DNA from: Acidobacteriota bacterium | Lineage (GTDB): Bacteria; Acidobacteriota; Holophagae; Holophagales; Holophagaceae | Assembly: GCA_016195985.1 (NCBI GenBank) | Contig: JACPYP010000003.1 | Coordinates: 62,001 to 126,000, forward strand | Direction: 5' to 3' | DNA: 64,000 nucleotides | Part shown: positions 1 through 8,869 of the stretch, piece after piece | Position numbering within the stretch: the stretch's first letter is position 1 | How the letters are laid out: the number at the start of each line of letters is the position of its first letter | Made by a program: the position numbers and the translations under genes | Notes under the pieces: model-generated | Seen by the model: the letters and a program-made list of their open reading frames with translations, nothing else | Told to the model about the DNA's origin: nothing | The model's database searches: none

Positions 1-297
1 CCGCCTGGTCTGCGGCGACGGCCCTGCCAGGTAGAGCAGGCGCTCGGCCCGGCCCAGCAGCATGGCCTGGGCGTAGGCCGTGCCCTGGGAGCGGTCCGCT
101 TCCAGGCGCCAGCCGCCCATGCGGGGCTTCTGAACCTTGTTCTGGGTGCGCGTCGCCGGGGTGGCCTGCAGCCGGAACTGCGTCTCCAGCGGCTGCGCGT
201 CGCCCCGCATCCAAAGCTGCATCCGGTAGCGGAGTCCCTCCTGGGCGCAGACCGGCAGCGAAAAGGCCAGGAGAAACAGGAGAGCCAAAGAACGCAC
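1..297 (-). CDS. Exported protein of unknown function (N-terminal 99 codons, runs off the window)
   Basis: The minus-strand frame is open from a GTG at 297 to the window edge, so only the N-terminus is seen. A GGAAGGTGG-like ribosome site lies just upstream, which supports the GTG. The first ~20 residues are a clear signal peptide (hydrophobic LALLFLLAFSLP, then VCAQ) suggesting cleavage after ...CAQ. The mature part begins RYRMQLWMRGDAQPLETQF and contains no motif I recognise. It could be an exported DUF4412-like or similar small periplasmic protein, but that is only a guess from the start of the chain. It is divergent from the HAD phosphatase gene, with about 64 bases between the two starts. 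Confidence 0.6.
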   Translation of the reverse strand, partial: MRSLALLFLLAFSLPVCAQEGLRYRMQLWMRGDAQPLETQFRLQATPATRTQNKVQKPRMGGWRLEADRSQGTAYAQAMLLGRAERLLYLAGPSPQTRR

Positions 298-361
298 GAG
301 ACCACCTTCCCTTCTAGGGTGCCATCCCGTGAGATCCTGGACCAGCAGGTGGAGATGGCTG

Positions 362-1003
362 GTGCCGATTTGTTTTGATCTCGATGGAACCTTGGGGCAC
401 TTCAGCTCAGGCTTCGTGCTTCTGCGTCAAGCCCTGGGCGACATCTGGGGCCAGGCCCCCACGCAGGACGAATTGACGCTTTGCAAAGGCTCCACCGATT
501 GGGAGATCGTCGACGATCTGCACCGGATGCGGTTCGGCCGCGACCTTGACGAATCCGGCTACGCGGTCTACGAGAAGGCCTGCCTGTCCCACTTCCAGCG
601 GGCCTTCGCTCCCGGAGTCTGGGAGGCCGAAGCCTTCGGGGGCGTGCTGGAAGGCATGCACTGCCTGGCGCGGCGCTGGCCGGTGTGGCTGGTTTCCGGC
701 AACGCCCCAGCAGTGCTCACATTCAAGGCCGAAAAGCTGGGCGTCGATCCCGCCATTCCCCGCCTGGGCTCGTTGCCCCGCCACGACCGCGCCGCCCTCC
801 TGAAGCGGGCCCTCCGGGACTGCCCGGGCCCGCACCTCTACGTGGGCGACCGCCCCCATGACCTCGAAGCCGCCAGGCGGACCGGCCTCCCCTTCATCGG
901 CGTCGGGAATGCCGTTCCGGGCGAGCACCAGTCCGTGCCCTCCGATGCCGCCGCCGAACGTCTCGTCGCCGCCGTGGAAGCGTCCCTGGAGCCCGGCTGG
1001 TGA
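362..1003 (+). CDS. HAD-superfamily hydrolase (phosphoglycolate-phosphatase-like)
   Basis: This 213-residue protein carries the haloacid dehalogenase motifs in order. Motif I is CFDLDGT at residues 4-10, with the nucleophile and acid/base Asp. A helical cap follows. Motif II is LVSGNAP, motif III includes a conserved Lys near LLKRAL, and motif IV is VGDRPHDLEAARRTG. Such enzymes hydrolyse small phosphomonoesters in the cytoplasm; the substrate cannot be read from sequence. I prefer GTG at 362 over GTG at 329. It puts motif I at the usual distance from the N-terminus and has AGGTGGAG about 7 bases upstream. The stop overlaps the next gene's GTG by four bases (GTGA), so the two are probably co-translated. 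Confidence 0.8.
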   Translation: MPICFDLDGTLGHFSSGFVLLRQALGDIWGQAPTQDELTLCKGSTDWEIVDDLHRMRFGRDLDESGYAVYEKACLSHFQRAFAPGVWEAEAFGGVLEGMHCLARRWPVWLVSGNAPAVLTFKAEKLGVDPAIPRLGSLPRHDRAALLKRALRDCPGPHLYVGDRPHDLEAARRTGLPFIGVGNAVPGEHQSVPSDAAAERLVAAVEASLEPGW

Positions 1004-2424
1004 AAGCACGCAAGAACCCGTTGGCCGCCTGGTTTGCGACCCAGTCCGTTTCCCTCAAACTGAGCAGCGCCTTCGCGGCCGTGCTGCTGCTGGGCGTGCT
1101 CGGCATGGGCATCTACAGCAGCAAGCGGGTCCGCCACCAGGCCAACCAGGAGGAACTCACCACGCTGGCCCAGCTTTCGGAGCGCCTGGCCGGCCAGTTG
1201 GACACCTACCTTTCCACCACCCGGAGCCTCGCCCGCCACCTGGCCCTCACCCGGGACGTGGCCGGCTTCCTCACGTCTCCTTCCAGAGGGGCGCGGGCCG
1301 AAGCCTTCAACGCCTGGCTGGCCAGGCAGGCCGGGCAGACCCAGGGCGCCTGCGCCATCTTCGTGCTGGGACGGGACGGCACCTGCCTGGCCGGCAGCCA
1401 GCGCGCCTTCGTGGGCCACAACTTCGCCTTCCGTCCCTACTTCCAGGAAGCCATGGCCGGAAAGGCCAGTGCCAGCGACTGGACCATCGGAACGGTGACC
1501 CTCGCGCCCCGGCTGTTCTCGGCGGCCCCAGTGCAGGCCGGGAGCCGGATCATCGGCGTGCTGGTCACGGAGTACGACGTGGCCGAGCTGGAGCACACGG
1601 TCCATACCTTCGCCCAGCCCGGCTGTTCGGTGCTGCTGGTGAACCGGCTGGGCATCATCCTCGCCCACAGCGAGACCAGCCGGACCTACCACGCCATCGA
1701 ACCCCTGCCCCGCCCGGTACTGGATGACTTGGACCGCAACCGCCAATTCCTGGGACGTTCCTTCCCGGTCGACCCTCTTTCCCCCGAATTTCCCGCGGCC
1801 ATCCGCCAGACGCTGGAGGACGGCGCTCCCCGCCTCGCCCGGTACCGGCTGGCCAAGCTGACCAAGTGGGGCGCCTTCAGCCCGGTCAAAGGCCAGCCCT
1901 GGGTGGCGGTGGTGGCCACGCCTGAAATGGACATTCTGGGCCCCACCCGGGCCGTGTGGGTGGACACCCTCACGGTGGGGGCCATCACTTCCACGGCGGC
2001 CTTCCTGCTGGCTCTGGGCCTGGTCCGTCTGCTCCTGCAGCCACTGCGGGCCCTGGCTTCGGCCATCACAGCCTTCGGCCAGGGCGACAGCCGGTCCCGG
2101 GCCCCGATCCAAACCCACCGGGAGCTCGATGTGCTGGCCCGCACTTTCAACGCCATGGCCGACACCCTTCAGGACCACCAGGAAAACCTGGAAGGGTTGG
2201 TTCACCAGCGCACCCAGGACCTCGAACAGGCCATCGCCGATATGAAACGCCTCGAGGGCATGATCCCCATCTGCGGCTACTGCAAACAGATCCGCGATGA
2301 CGGCGGCAGCTGGTGGCAGCTGGAACAGTACATCCAGGATCACACCGAGGCCCAGTTCAGCCACGGCATCTGCCCCCAGTGCCGGGAGCGGCACTTCCCG
2401 CGGAAAAACGCTAGCGAGTCGTGA
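1000..2424 (+). CDS. dCache-HAMP membrane sensor ending in a paired CxxC motif, no kinase domain
   Basis: This 474-residue membrane sensor has a first membrane segment at about residues 22-42 and a ~280-residue periplasmic region resembling a double Cache domain (FRPYFQEAMAG is a typical dCache signature). A second membrane segment lies at about 325-347, followed by a HAMP domain and a short coiled coil. The C-terminus has C425-x2-C428-x29-C458-x2-C461, in the sequence PICGYCKQIRDDGGSWWQLE...FSHGICPQC. That module is found at the end of many bacterial PAS/GAF/Cache sensors and may bind metal or act as a redox switch. No HisKA, HATPase, GGDEF, PP2C or MCP domain follows, so the output is unknown. 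The GTG start overlaps the preceding HAD gene by four bases. Confidence 0.8.
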   Translation: MKARKNPLAAWFATQSVSLKLSSAFAAVLLLGVLGMGIYSSKRVRHQANQEELTTLAQLSERLAGQLDTYLSTTRSLARHLALTRDVAGFLTSPSRGARAEAFNAWLARQAGQTQGACAIFVLGRDGTCLAGSQRAFVGHNFAFRPYFQEAMAGKASASDWTIGTVTLAPRLFSAAPVQAGSRIIGVLVTEYDVAELEHTVHTFAQPGCSVLLVNRLGIILAHSETSRTYHAIEPLPRPVLDDLDRNRQFLGRSFPVDPLSPEFPAAIRQTLEDGAPRLARYRLAKLTKWGAFSPVKGQPWVAVVATPEMDILGPTRAVWVDTLTVGAITSTAAFLLALGLVRLLLQPLRALASAITAFGQGDSRSRAPIQTHRELDVLARTFNAMADTLQDHQENLEGLVHQRTQDLEQAIADMKRLEGMIPICGYCKQIRDDGGSWWQLEQYIQDHTEAQFSHGICPQCRERHFPRKNASES

Positions 2425-2917
2425 CTTCGAAATCATCCAGCAGGGCCGCCGTCCGCGGATCGCGATCCTTCCGCGCGATGGCCTGGGCATGGTGCAGCCG
2501 CCCCCGGCGCACCACCACGACGCCCTCGATGATGCTCCCGGTGGGGCCCTTCGCCTTGTAGCGGAATCCGGGGCCCTTGTCCGCCGCCAGTTCCGTGCGC
2601 TGGAGGGCGCCGAAACGGTAGCCCAGGAAGTTCTGGAAGGTGTTGAGGATCTCCCGGGGGGTGGTGCCGCCTTTATTGCCCGGCGGCAGGTTGCCCACGG
2701 CCACGCTGAATGTCTCATCCAGGCGGCCCGCAGGGCTCATGGCCAGGTCGAACCACTCGATGTCGCCGTAGGGCCCGGGATCCGTGTGCCGGTGCAGCTT
2801 GGGAGGGCCGGGAAAGGTGGCGGCAATGCCCAGGTTGTCGTTCTCCACGCGGCGCGGATCGTCCTTGCAGCCCGTAAGGGCCGCCAGCAGCATGAGGCTC
2901 ATCCAGACACGGGACAT
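2411..2917 (-). CDS. Small lipoprotein of unknown function
   Basis: The product is 168 residues. A lipoprotein signal reads MLLAALTGC, with the acylated Cys at residue 17. The ATG at 2917 was chosen because GGGGGAG sits directly upstream and it gives a normal-length signal; an in-frame ATG at 2950 would add 11 charged residues before the signal. The mature part has a PGPPKLHRHTDP...DIEWFDLAMSPAG pattern. It resembles exported proteins that carry a PsbP-like or similar fold, but I cannot name a family. Its 3' end overlaps the convergent sensor gene by 14 bases. It lies 32 bases beyond the stop of the Sel1 gene on the same strand, so the two may be co-transcribed. Confidence 0.65.
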   Translation of the reverse strand: MSRVWMSLMLLAALTGCKDDPRRVENDNLGIAATFPGPPKLHRHTDPGPYGDIEWFDLAMSPAGRLDETFSVAVGNLPPGNKGGTTPREILNTFQNFLGYRFGALQRTELAADKGPGFRYKAKGPTGSIIEGVVVVRRGRLHHAQAIARKDRDPRTAALLDDFEVTTR

Positions 2918-2949
2918 GGCTCCCCCTGTTTTGTCATCGGATGCCGCCA

Positions 2950-4184
2950 TCAGGAAGTTGACTCGCGGCGCGCGGCCTCTGTCCAGCGGGCCGCTTCGCG
3001 GGGATCCCGCAGCACGCCATGGCCGCCCAGATAAGCCTCGGCCAGGGCCTGCATGGCGCCGGCGTGGCCCGCCTCCGCGGCCCTGCGGAACCAGAGGGCC
3101 GCAGTGAGATCGTCCTTGGGACGCTGGGAGGTGCCGCGCCGATGGGCCAGGCCCAACTGGTAGCAGGCTTCCGGATTCCCTCCCGCGGCCGCCTCCGACA
3201 CGCGGTCCCGGCCCGTCCTGGGCCGGTCCTTCCGCAGCTGGCGAGTCTGCCAGACCATCAGCAGCACCAGGGGCGCCAGCGCGATCAGGGGCAGGTGGTA
3301 GAAGGCTCCCGACCCCAGCCAGAACAGCAGGCCCAGGCCCCCCAGAACCACCGCGGCCAGGACCGCCGCCCCCAGGAGAAGGATCCGGCGCCCGGCGGCA
3401 TGGCCCACCACCCGGTCCGCCGCTGCCTCGACACCTTCCACCGAAGCCGAGCCGAGCCGCACCAGGGGGTCGGGCGGCGCCGCGTCATGGCGAAGCGGCT
3501 GTGAGAGGGACCGGGATGGGGCTCCCGACTGCGGGCCTCCGAAGCCCACATCGCCGCCCTCGCCTCGTCGGCTTCCACGCCATCGCCGCAAGCGTAGGCA
3601 TGGGCCAGCCAGGCGGCCGCAGGGCCGTAACCCAGGGCCGCGGCCCGCAGGTACCACCGCTCCGCCTCCGCTGGCTCCGGCCTGACGCTGCCCTGACCGG
3701 TCCGCAGCACATCGGCCAGGCGAAAGGCCGCTTCCGCATGCCCCTTCAGGCCCGCCCGACGCAGGCGATCCGGGGCCCCAGCATGGCCCCCGGCCCCCCA
3801 GCCACCCTCGAGGAGCACCAGGGCCTCCTGGAACAGCGCCTCGGCGCCACCCAGACGCACGGCCTGGTCCAGATAGGCCCGCGCCGCCTGGGAATGATGG
3901 GCGTGGCGGGCCCAGTGGAGCCACAGTCCCTCCGGGTCCGCGGCGAAACGAGCGATCCAGGCGCGCAGATGGCCCTCCACCCAGACCAGCACCGGAAGAT
4001 TGGCTCCGGCCATAGCCCCGAGGATGGCGGCCCAACAGATGCCGAGCAGCGCCAGCACCAGCAGGGCCTGCCACGCCCGCGCCAGCGGCGCCAAGGGCGT
4101 GGCCAGCAGCAGGAAGGGCAGGAACAGGATCAGTCCCAGGACCGCCAGTCCCTTCGCCCAGGCCCGGTAGCAGTCGGCCTGCAT
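2950..4184 (-). pseudogene. Sel1-repeat membrane protein split by a one-base frameshift near 3518-3521
   Basis: From ATG at 4184 one frame encodes two membrane helices and Sel1-like repeats (AEAAFRLADVLRTGQG..., RWYLRAAALGYGPAAAWL). It then loses sense around 3520. A second frame picks up a membrane hairpin (RILLLGAAVLAAVVLGGLGL) and further Sel1 repeats (CYQLGLAHRRGTSQ, WFRRAAEAGHAGAMQALAEAYLGG) to the stop at 2950. Inserting one G into the GGGG run at 3518-3521 joins the frames into an uninterrupted ~411-residue protein. This could be a real frameshift, a sequencing error or phase-variable slippage. The ATG overlaps the upstream thioredoxin stop (TGATG), so the genes are coupled. Sel1 repeats mediate protein contacts; the partner is unknown. 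Confidence 0.7.
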
Positions 4185-4738
4185 CACTTCGCCTTCAGCG
4201 CCTCATCCAGGGCATGCCGGGCCCGGTCCTCGGCGTAGCCGGACCAGCGCTGCACCAGCCGGCCCCGGCGATCCACGATGAGGGTGGTGGGAATGCCGCT
4301 GATCTCCCCGAAGGGCTCCAGGGCCCCGGCTCCGTCGGGCAGGTAGGCCGTGAGGCCCAGCTGGGGGTTTTGGGCCAGGAAGGGTTTCACGTCGCCCCAA
4401 CCGCCCTGGTCCACGGAGATGGGCAGCACCACGTAATCCTCGCCGCCCGCCTGTTGCAGCTCCGCCACCTCGGGCAGGGACTTGCGGCAGGGCGGGCACC
4501 AGGTGGCCCACACATCCACCAGCACCACCTTGCCCTGGAAGTCAGCCAAGGTGCGGCGGCGGCCCTCGGCGTCCAGGAAGGCCACGCGGCGCACGTCCGT
4601 GCCCCTGGAAGCGCCCTCACTTCCGCCCCCGAACATCCCCCGGGCCACGACCACCCCGCCCAGCAGGAGACCGCCGCCCACCAGCAGGGCCGCCACGGCC
4701 AGGCGCCAGCGCGACTCGGGAACATAGGCCTCGGACAT
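4184..4738 (-). CDS. TlpA/ResA-like membrane-anchored thioredoxin
   Basis: This 184-residue protein has one N-terminal membrane anchor (about residues 12-33) and a periplasmic thioredoxin fold. The active site is WATWCPPC, with Cys81 and Cys84. The cis-proline loop SGIPTTLIVDRRG lies further on. WCPPC is typical of TlpA/ResA-type thiol-disulfide oxidoreductases that keep apocytochrome or other periplasmic thiols reduced. No cytochrome maturation genes are nearby, so the client is not shown. GGAGG lies 5 bases before the ATG at 4738. The stop overlaps the Sel1-repeat gene start. It is divergent from the sulfurtransferase gene, with 61 bases between them. Confidence 0.85.
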   Translation of the reverse strand: MSEAYVPESRWRLAVAALLVGGGLLLGGVVVARGMFGGGSEGASRGTDVRRVAFLDAEGRRRTLADFQGKVVLVDVWATWCPPCRKSLPEVAELQQAGGEDYVVLPISVDQGGWGDVKPFLAQNPQLGLTAYLPDGAGALEPFGEISGIPTTLIVDRRGRLVQRWSGYAEDRARHALDEALKAK

Positions 4739-4799
4739 GGGACCTCCAAAATCCAGTTCTTGAGGGTACCGCCAGCCGAGGTCGCTTCATACTGGTGGA

Positions 4800-5636
4800 A
4801 TGCCACTCATCTCAGCCCGAGCCCTCTCCCTCAGGATCGCCACCGTTCACCTGCTGGATGCCCGCCCCGCCCCTGGGGATTACCTCGCAGGCCACCTGCC
4901 CGGGGCGATCCACGCCGACTTGAACCGCCACTTGAGCACCGCCTCTGATCCGGGTCACGATCCGGCCAAGGGCGGCCGCCATCCCCTGCCGCCCCTGGAG
5001 CGCTTCACGGCCCAGTTGGGAGCTTGGGGCATCGGCCCGGGCGCCGAGGTGGTCGTTTACGATGCCAGCGGCGGAGGCAATGCCGCCGCGCGGCTCTGGT
5101 GGATGCTGCGGGCTTTGGGCCACGAACGGGTGGCCGTGCTCGACGGTGGCTTGGCGGCGGCCCTCGAGGCGGGCCTCGCTTTGAGCACAGAACCCGCCCT
5201 CGCCTCCCCCGTGGAACCGTACCCCGCCCGCGCCTGGCAATGGCCTACGGTGGATTCGGAGGGCGTGGACTCGATCCGCCAGGACACCTCCCGGAAGCTG
5301 CTGGACGTGCGCGCCCCCGAACGCTGGCGGGGCGATACCGAAACCCTCGATCCGGTGGCTGGACACATTCCCGGGTCTCTCAATCTGGCCTGGAACGACA
5401 ACCTGGACGCCTCGGGCCGCTTCAAGGCGCCGGACCAGCTCCGCCGCCAGTACGAGGCATTGCTGCAAGGCACTTCGCCCCGCCAGCTCACGGTCCACTG
5501 CGGCAGCGGCGTCACCGCCTGCCACACCCTGCTGGCCCTGGAAGTGGCCGGGCTGAGCGGCGCCTCGCTCTATGTCGGCAGCTGGAGCGAATGGTGCCGC
5601 AGCGACCGGCCCAAGGCCAAGGAACCTGCGCCGTGA
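4800..5636 (+). CDS. sseA: Two-domain rhodanese sulfurtransferase (SseA/thiosulfate sulfurtransferase type)
   Basis: The 278-residue protein has two rhodanese domains. The first, at about residues 1-125 (LLDARPAPGDYLAGHLPGA), is inactive. The second (KLLDVRAPERW...GHIPGSLNLAW) carries the active-site loop HCGSGVTAC, with Cys234 as the sulfur-carrying residue. The CGSGVTA loop is typical of 3-mercaptopyruvate sulfurtransferases of the SseA type, although thiosulfate sulfurtransferases can share it. There is no signal peptide, so it is cytoplasmic. Its stop overlaps the GTG of the molybdopterin oxidoreductase by four bases. That suggests coupled expression and a possible link between persulfide sulfur and that enzyme. 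Confidence 0.85.
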   Translation: MPLISARALSLRIATVHLLDARPAPGDYLAGHLPGAIHADLNRHLSTASDPGHDPAKGGRHPLPPLERFTAQLGAWGIGPGAEVVVYDASGGGNAAARLWWMLRALGHERVAVLDGGLAAALEAGLALSTEPALASPVEPYPARAWQWPTVDSEGVDSIRQDTSRKLLDVRAPERWRGDTETLDPVAGHIPGSLNLAWNDNLDASGRFKAPDQLRRQYEALLQGTSPRQLTVHCGSGVTACHTLLALEVAGLSGASLYVGSWSEWCRSDRPKAKEPAP

Positions 5637-7651
5637 ACCCGGACCAGACCATCCCCACCACCTGCACCATGGATTGCCCCGATACCTGCGCGCTGGACGT
5701 GACCGTGCGGGAGGGCCGCGTGGTGGGCCTCCACGGCCGGCGGGACCATCCCGACACGGCCGGATTCATCTGCGAAAAGGTGAGCCGCTTTCACGAACGG
5801 CTCTACCATCCCAGCCGCATCCTCCACCCCCTGCGCCGCACGGGGCCCAAGGGCGAAGGGCGTTTCGAGGCCATCTCCTGGGACGCGGCCCTGACGGAAA
5901 TCGCCGACCGCTTCCGCGAGGTGCGCGACCGTTTCGGCGGAGAAGCCATCCTCCCCTTCAAATACGGAGGCTCCAACGGCTTCCTGGGGGATGGCCCCGT
6001 GGACGATCTGTTCTTCGCCCGCCTGGGCGCCTCGCGGCTGGCGAGGACCTTCTGCGCGGCGCCCACGGGAGAGGCGGCCAAGGGCCTGTACGGCAAGATG
6101 CCCACCACGGCCTTCGAGGATTTCGTCCACGCGCGCTGCATCATCATCTGGGGCGCCAATCCCCGGGTGTCCAACATCCACCTCTTGCCCTACCTCAAGG
6201 AGGCCCGGCGGCGCGGCGCCTTCGTGGCCGTGGTGGATCCCCTGCGCACCTTCCCGGCGGCAGACGTGGATCTCCACCTGCCCATCCTGCCCGGCACGGA
6301 CCTGCCTCTGGCCCTGGCTCTCGCCCACGAAGCCGAATCCCGAGGCTGGCTCGACCGCGCCTTTCTCGATGCCCGCACCACCGGCGCCGACACCCTGCTG
6401 GCCACGGCGCGAAGCTGGGACCTCGACCGCGCGGCCGAAACCTGCGGCGTCGGCGCCGAGGCCATCCGCCAGCTGGCCCAGGTCTACCAGAAGGCCACAC
6501 CCGCCCTCATCCGCTGCGGCTGGGGGCTGGAACGCAACCAGAACGGCGCCCGCGCCGTGGCCGCCATCCTGGCCCTGCCGGCCCTCTTCGGAAAATTCGG
6601 CGTGAAGGGCGGAGGCTACGCCCTCAGCAACAGCGGCGCCGTGAGGCTGGACGCCTCCAGGCTCTTCGAGATGCCGCCATGGACCACCCGGATGCTGAAC
6701 ATGAGCCGCCTGGGAGCCCTCCTTCAAGAGCCCCTGGCGCCGCCCATCGCCGCGCTCTACGTCTACAACTGCAACCCCGTGGCCACGGCCCCGGATCAGA
6801 ACGCCGTCATCCAGGGCCTGCAGCGCGAGGATCTCTTCACCGTGGTCCACGAGCAGGTCATGACCGACACTGCCCGCTACGCCGACATCGTGCTTCCCGC
6901 CGTGACTTTCCTGGAGCAGCGCGAAATCAAGCGCGGCTACGGCAGCTACGTGGTGGGCGGCGTGCGGCCCGCCGTGGCCCCCGAAGGCGAGGCCCGCCCC
7001 AACGAGGCGGTGTTCTCGGCGCTGGCCGGACGGCTCGGCTTCACCGACGAGATCTTCACCTGGGACACGGAAACCCTGGTACGCCGCATGGCCGGCGCCC
7101 TCACGGGCCTCGAAGGCCAGGCCGACACCTATCTGGAGGGCGGCATCCAGACAGCCGCTTTCTCCGGCGGCACGCCCATCCAGTTCGACACCGTGATGCC
7201 CCGCACCCCCGATGAACGCGGGCACCTCGCTCCGGCCTTCCTGGGGAAAGATCCCTACCGCTTCGAGCCGGTGGAGGCAGGCGACTTCCCGCTGGCCCTG
7301 CTCAGCCCCGCCAGCTCCAAGATGACCTCCAGCACCTTCGGCGAGTTCAACTACCCGCAGTTGCGCCTGGCCATGCACCCTGCGGACGCCGCGGCCCGAG
7401 GCATCGCCCAGGATGATCGGGTGAAGGTCTGGAACAGGCTGGGCGAAGTTCGCTGCCCCGCCGACCTCACGGATCGCGTTCGGCCGGGCGTGGTGGTGCT
7501 GCCCAAGGGCGCCTGGATGAAATCCTCCGGCAACGGCCGCACGGCCACGGCCCTGGCTCCCGCCCACCTGGAACCCGCCTCCGGCGGCGCCTGCTACAAC
7601 GATGCCCGCGTCGAAGTGGCGGGGCTGTCTTCTCCCCAGGACGCCCTGTGA
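5633..7651 (+). CDS. Molybdopterin (bis-MGD) oxidoreductase, cytoplasmic, 4Fe-4S containing
   Basis: The product is 672 residues, the usual size for the catalytic chain of the DMSO-reductase superfamily (COG0243). The N-terminal cluster motif is C11-x3-C15-x3-C19-x27-C47. It is followed by molybdopterin-binding segments such as IIIWGANPRVSNIH and VVDPLRTFPAADVDLHLPI, and the C-terminal dinucleotide-binding domain near SSKMTSSTFGEFNY. A Cys in RTFCAAPTGEA sits about where the Mo ligand occurs, but that assignment is tentative. There is no Tat signal and no ferredoxin or membrane subunit beside it, so it probably acts alone in the cytoplasm with an unknown electron partner. The GTG start overlaps the sulfurtransferase stop, and its own stop overlaps the MFS start. 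Substrate unknown; a sulfur compound is plausible from context only. Confidence 0.8.
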   Translation: MNPDQTIPTTCTMDCPDTCALDVTVREGRVVGLHGRRDHPDTAGFICEKVSRFHERLYHPSRILHPLRRTGPKGEGRFEAISWDAALTEIADRFREVRDRFGGEAILPFKYGGSNGFLGDGPVDDLFFARLGASRLARTFCAAPTGEAAKGLYGKMPTTAFEDFVHARCIIIWGANPRVSNIHLLPYLKEARRRGAFVAVVDPLRTFPAADVDLHLPILPGTDLPLALALAHEAESRGWLDRAFLDARTTGADTLLATARSWDLDRAAETCGVGAEAIRQLAQVYQKATPALIRCGWGLERNQNGARAVAAILALPALFGKFGVKGGGYALSNSGAVRLDASRLFEMPPWTTRMLNMSRLGALLQEPLAPPIAALYVYNCNPVATAPDQNAVIQGLQREDLFTVVHEQVMTDTARYADIVLPAVTFLEQREIKRGYGSYVVGGVRPAVAPEGEARPNEAVFSALAGRLGFTDEIFTWDTETLVRRMAGALTGLEGQADTYLEGGIQTAAFSGGTPIQFDTVMPRTPDERGHLAPAFLGKDPYRFEPVEAGDFPLALLSPASSKMTSSTFGEFNYPQLRLAMHPADAAARGIAQDDRVKVWNRLGEVRCPADLTDRVRPGVVVLPKGAWMKSSGNGRTATALAPAHLEPASGGACYNDARVEVAGLSSPQDAL

Positions 7652-8832
7652 ACCCATGGAAGGGCCTGAAGGGCCTCCCCCGCGAGGTATGGCTGGTCTG
7701 CCTCAGCACGCTCATCAACCGCCTGGGCACCATGGCCCTGCCCTTCCTCGTGCTGTACCTCACCGAGGGCCGGGGCTGGACCCCCGCGGAAGCCGGCTAC
7801 GGCATGATGGTCTACGGCGGCGGCGCCCTGGTGGCCGGGCCCTTTTCGGGCCGCCTCGCGGACCGGCTGGGCCACGTCCACGTACTGCGGGCCAGCCTCT
7901 GGAGTTCCGGCGCCCTTCTGCTGGTGCTGCCCTACGCCACCACCAAGCCGCTGCTCTTCGCCCTGATCTTCCTGTGGGCGGGCCTCACGCAGGCTTTCTG
8001 GCCCAGCGCCATGGCTCTGCTCTCGGGCCTGGCCGCGCCGGAACAACGCAAGGCGGTCTTCGCGCTGCACCGGCTCTCCGTCAATCTGGGCATGGCCGTG
8101 GGCCCCGCCATGGGCGGCCTCATCGCCCACCACAGCTACCGCTGGGTGTTCTGGACCGACGGCCTCAGCACCCTGGCCGGGGCCATCCTCCTGGGCCTGC
8201 TCCTGAAGGCGCCGCCCGCCACCCCCCTGCCCCACGATCACACACCCGGCCACAGCCCCTGGCGGGACCGTCGCCTGGCCTTCCTCCTGCTGCCCTTCAT
8301 CCTGGCGCTGATGGTCTTCTTCCAGATCGAAGGCACGCTGCCCCTTTGGGTGGTGCGGGATCTAGGCCTGGGCAGCCGCTTTTTCGGCCTGTTGTTCACC
8401 GTGAACACCCTTCTGATCGTGGTGCTCGAGGTGCCTCTGAATCTCGCCATGGCCCACTGGCGCCACGGCCGCCAATTGTTGCTGGGCAGCCTTTGCGTCG
8501 CCGTGGGGTTCGGAGCCATGGGCTGGGCCCGCACCTACGCGACGCTGACGCTCACCACCATCATCTGGACCTTCGGCGAGATGATCCTCTTTCCCGCCAT
8601 GAGCGACGCCGTGGCCACCCTGGCACCGCCGGACCGCCGGGGCGAGTACATGGGCCTGCTCTCCCTCAGCTTCGCCGCGGCCCTGGCGCTGGGCCCCTGG
8701 CTGGGCGTCCTGGCCTACGCCAAGGCGGGGCCCCAAGCCCTCTGGCTGTCCACCTTCGCCATCGCCGGCGGCGCGGGCCTGCTGCTGCTGCGGTTCCGCA
8801 CCCCGGAGAAAAGCACCGAGCCCGGCGGATGA
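7648..8832 (+). CDS. MFS family transporter
   Basis: This 394-residue protein has about twelve hydrophobic helices in two halves, with the MFS loop 2-3 motif GRLADRLGH near residue 70. The central loop, at about residues 195-210, is rich in His and Pro. The fold resembles drug/solute exporters of the major facilitator superfamily; the substrate cannot be inferred. It starts with GTG four bases inside the molybdopterin gene (GTGA) and is the last member of the three-gene coupled unit. That suggests it moves a substrate or product of the sulfurtransferase or oxidoreductase, but this is only inference from position. A dispersed hairpin repeat lies 38 bases downstream. Confidence 0.82.
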   Translation: MNPWKGLKGLPREVWLVCLSTLINRLGTMALPFLVLYLTEGRGWTPAEAGYGMMVYGGGALVAGPFSGRLADRLGHVHVLRASLWSSGALLLVLPYATTKPLLFALIFLWAGLTQAFWPSAMALLSGLAAPEQRKAVFALHRLSVNLGMAVGPAMGGLIAHHSYRWVFWTDGLSTLAGAILLGLLLKAPPATPLPHDHTPGHSPWRDRRLAFLLLPFILALMVFFQIEGTLPLWVVRDLGLGSRFFGLLFTVNTLLIVVLEVPLNLAMAHWRHGRQLLLGSLCVAVGFGAMGWARTYATLTLTTIIWTFGEMILFPAMSDAVATLAPPDRRGEYMGLLSLSFAAALALGPWLGVLAYAKAGPQALWLSTFAIAGGAGLLLLRFRTPEKSTEPGG

Positions 8833-8869
8833 CACGGATTCATGCGAATTTGAATTCAAAGATAAGGAC

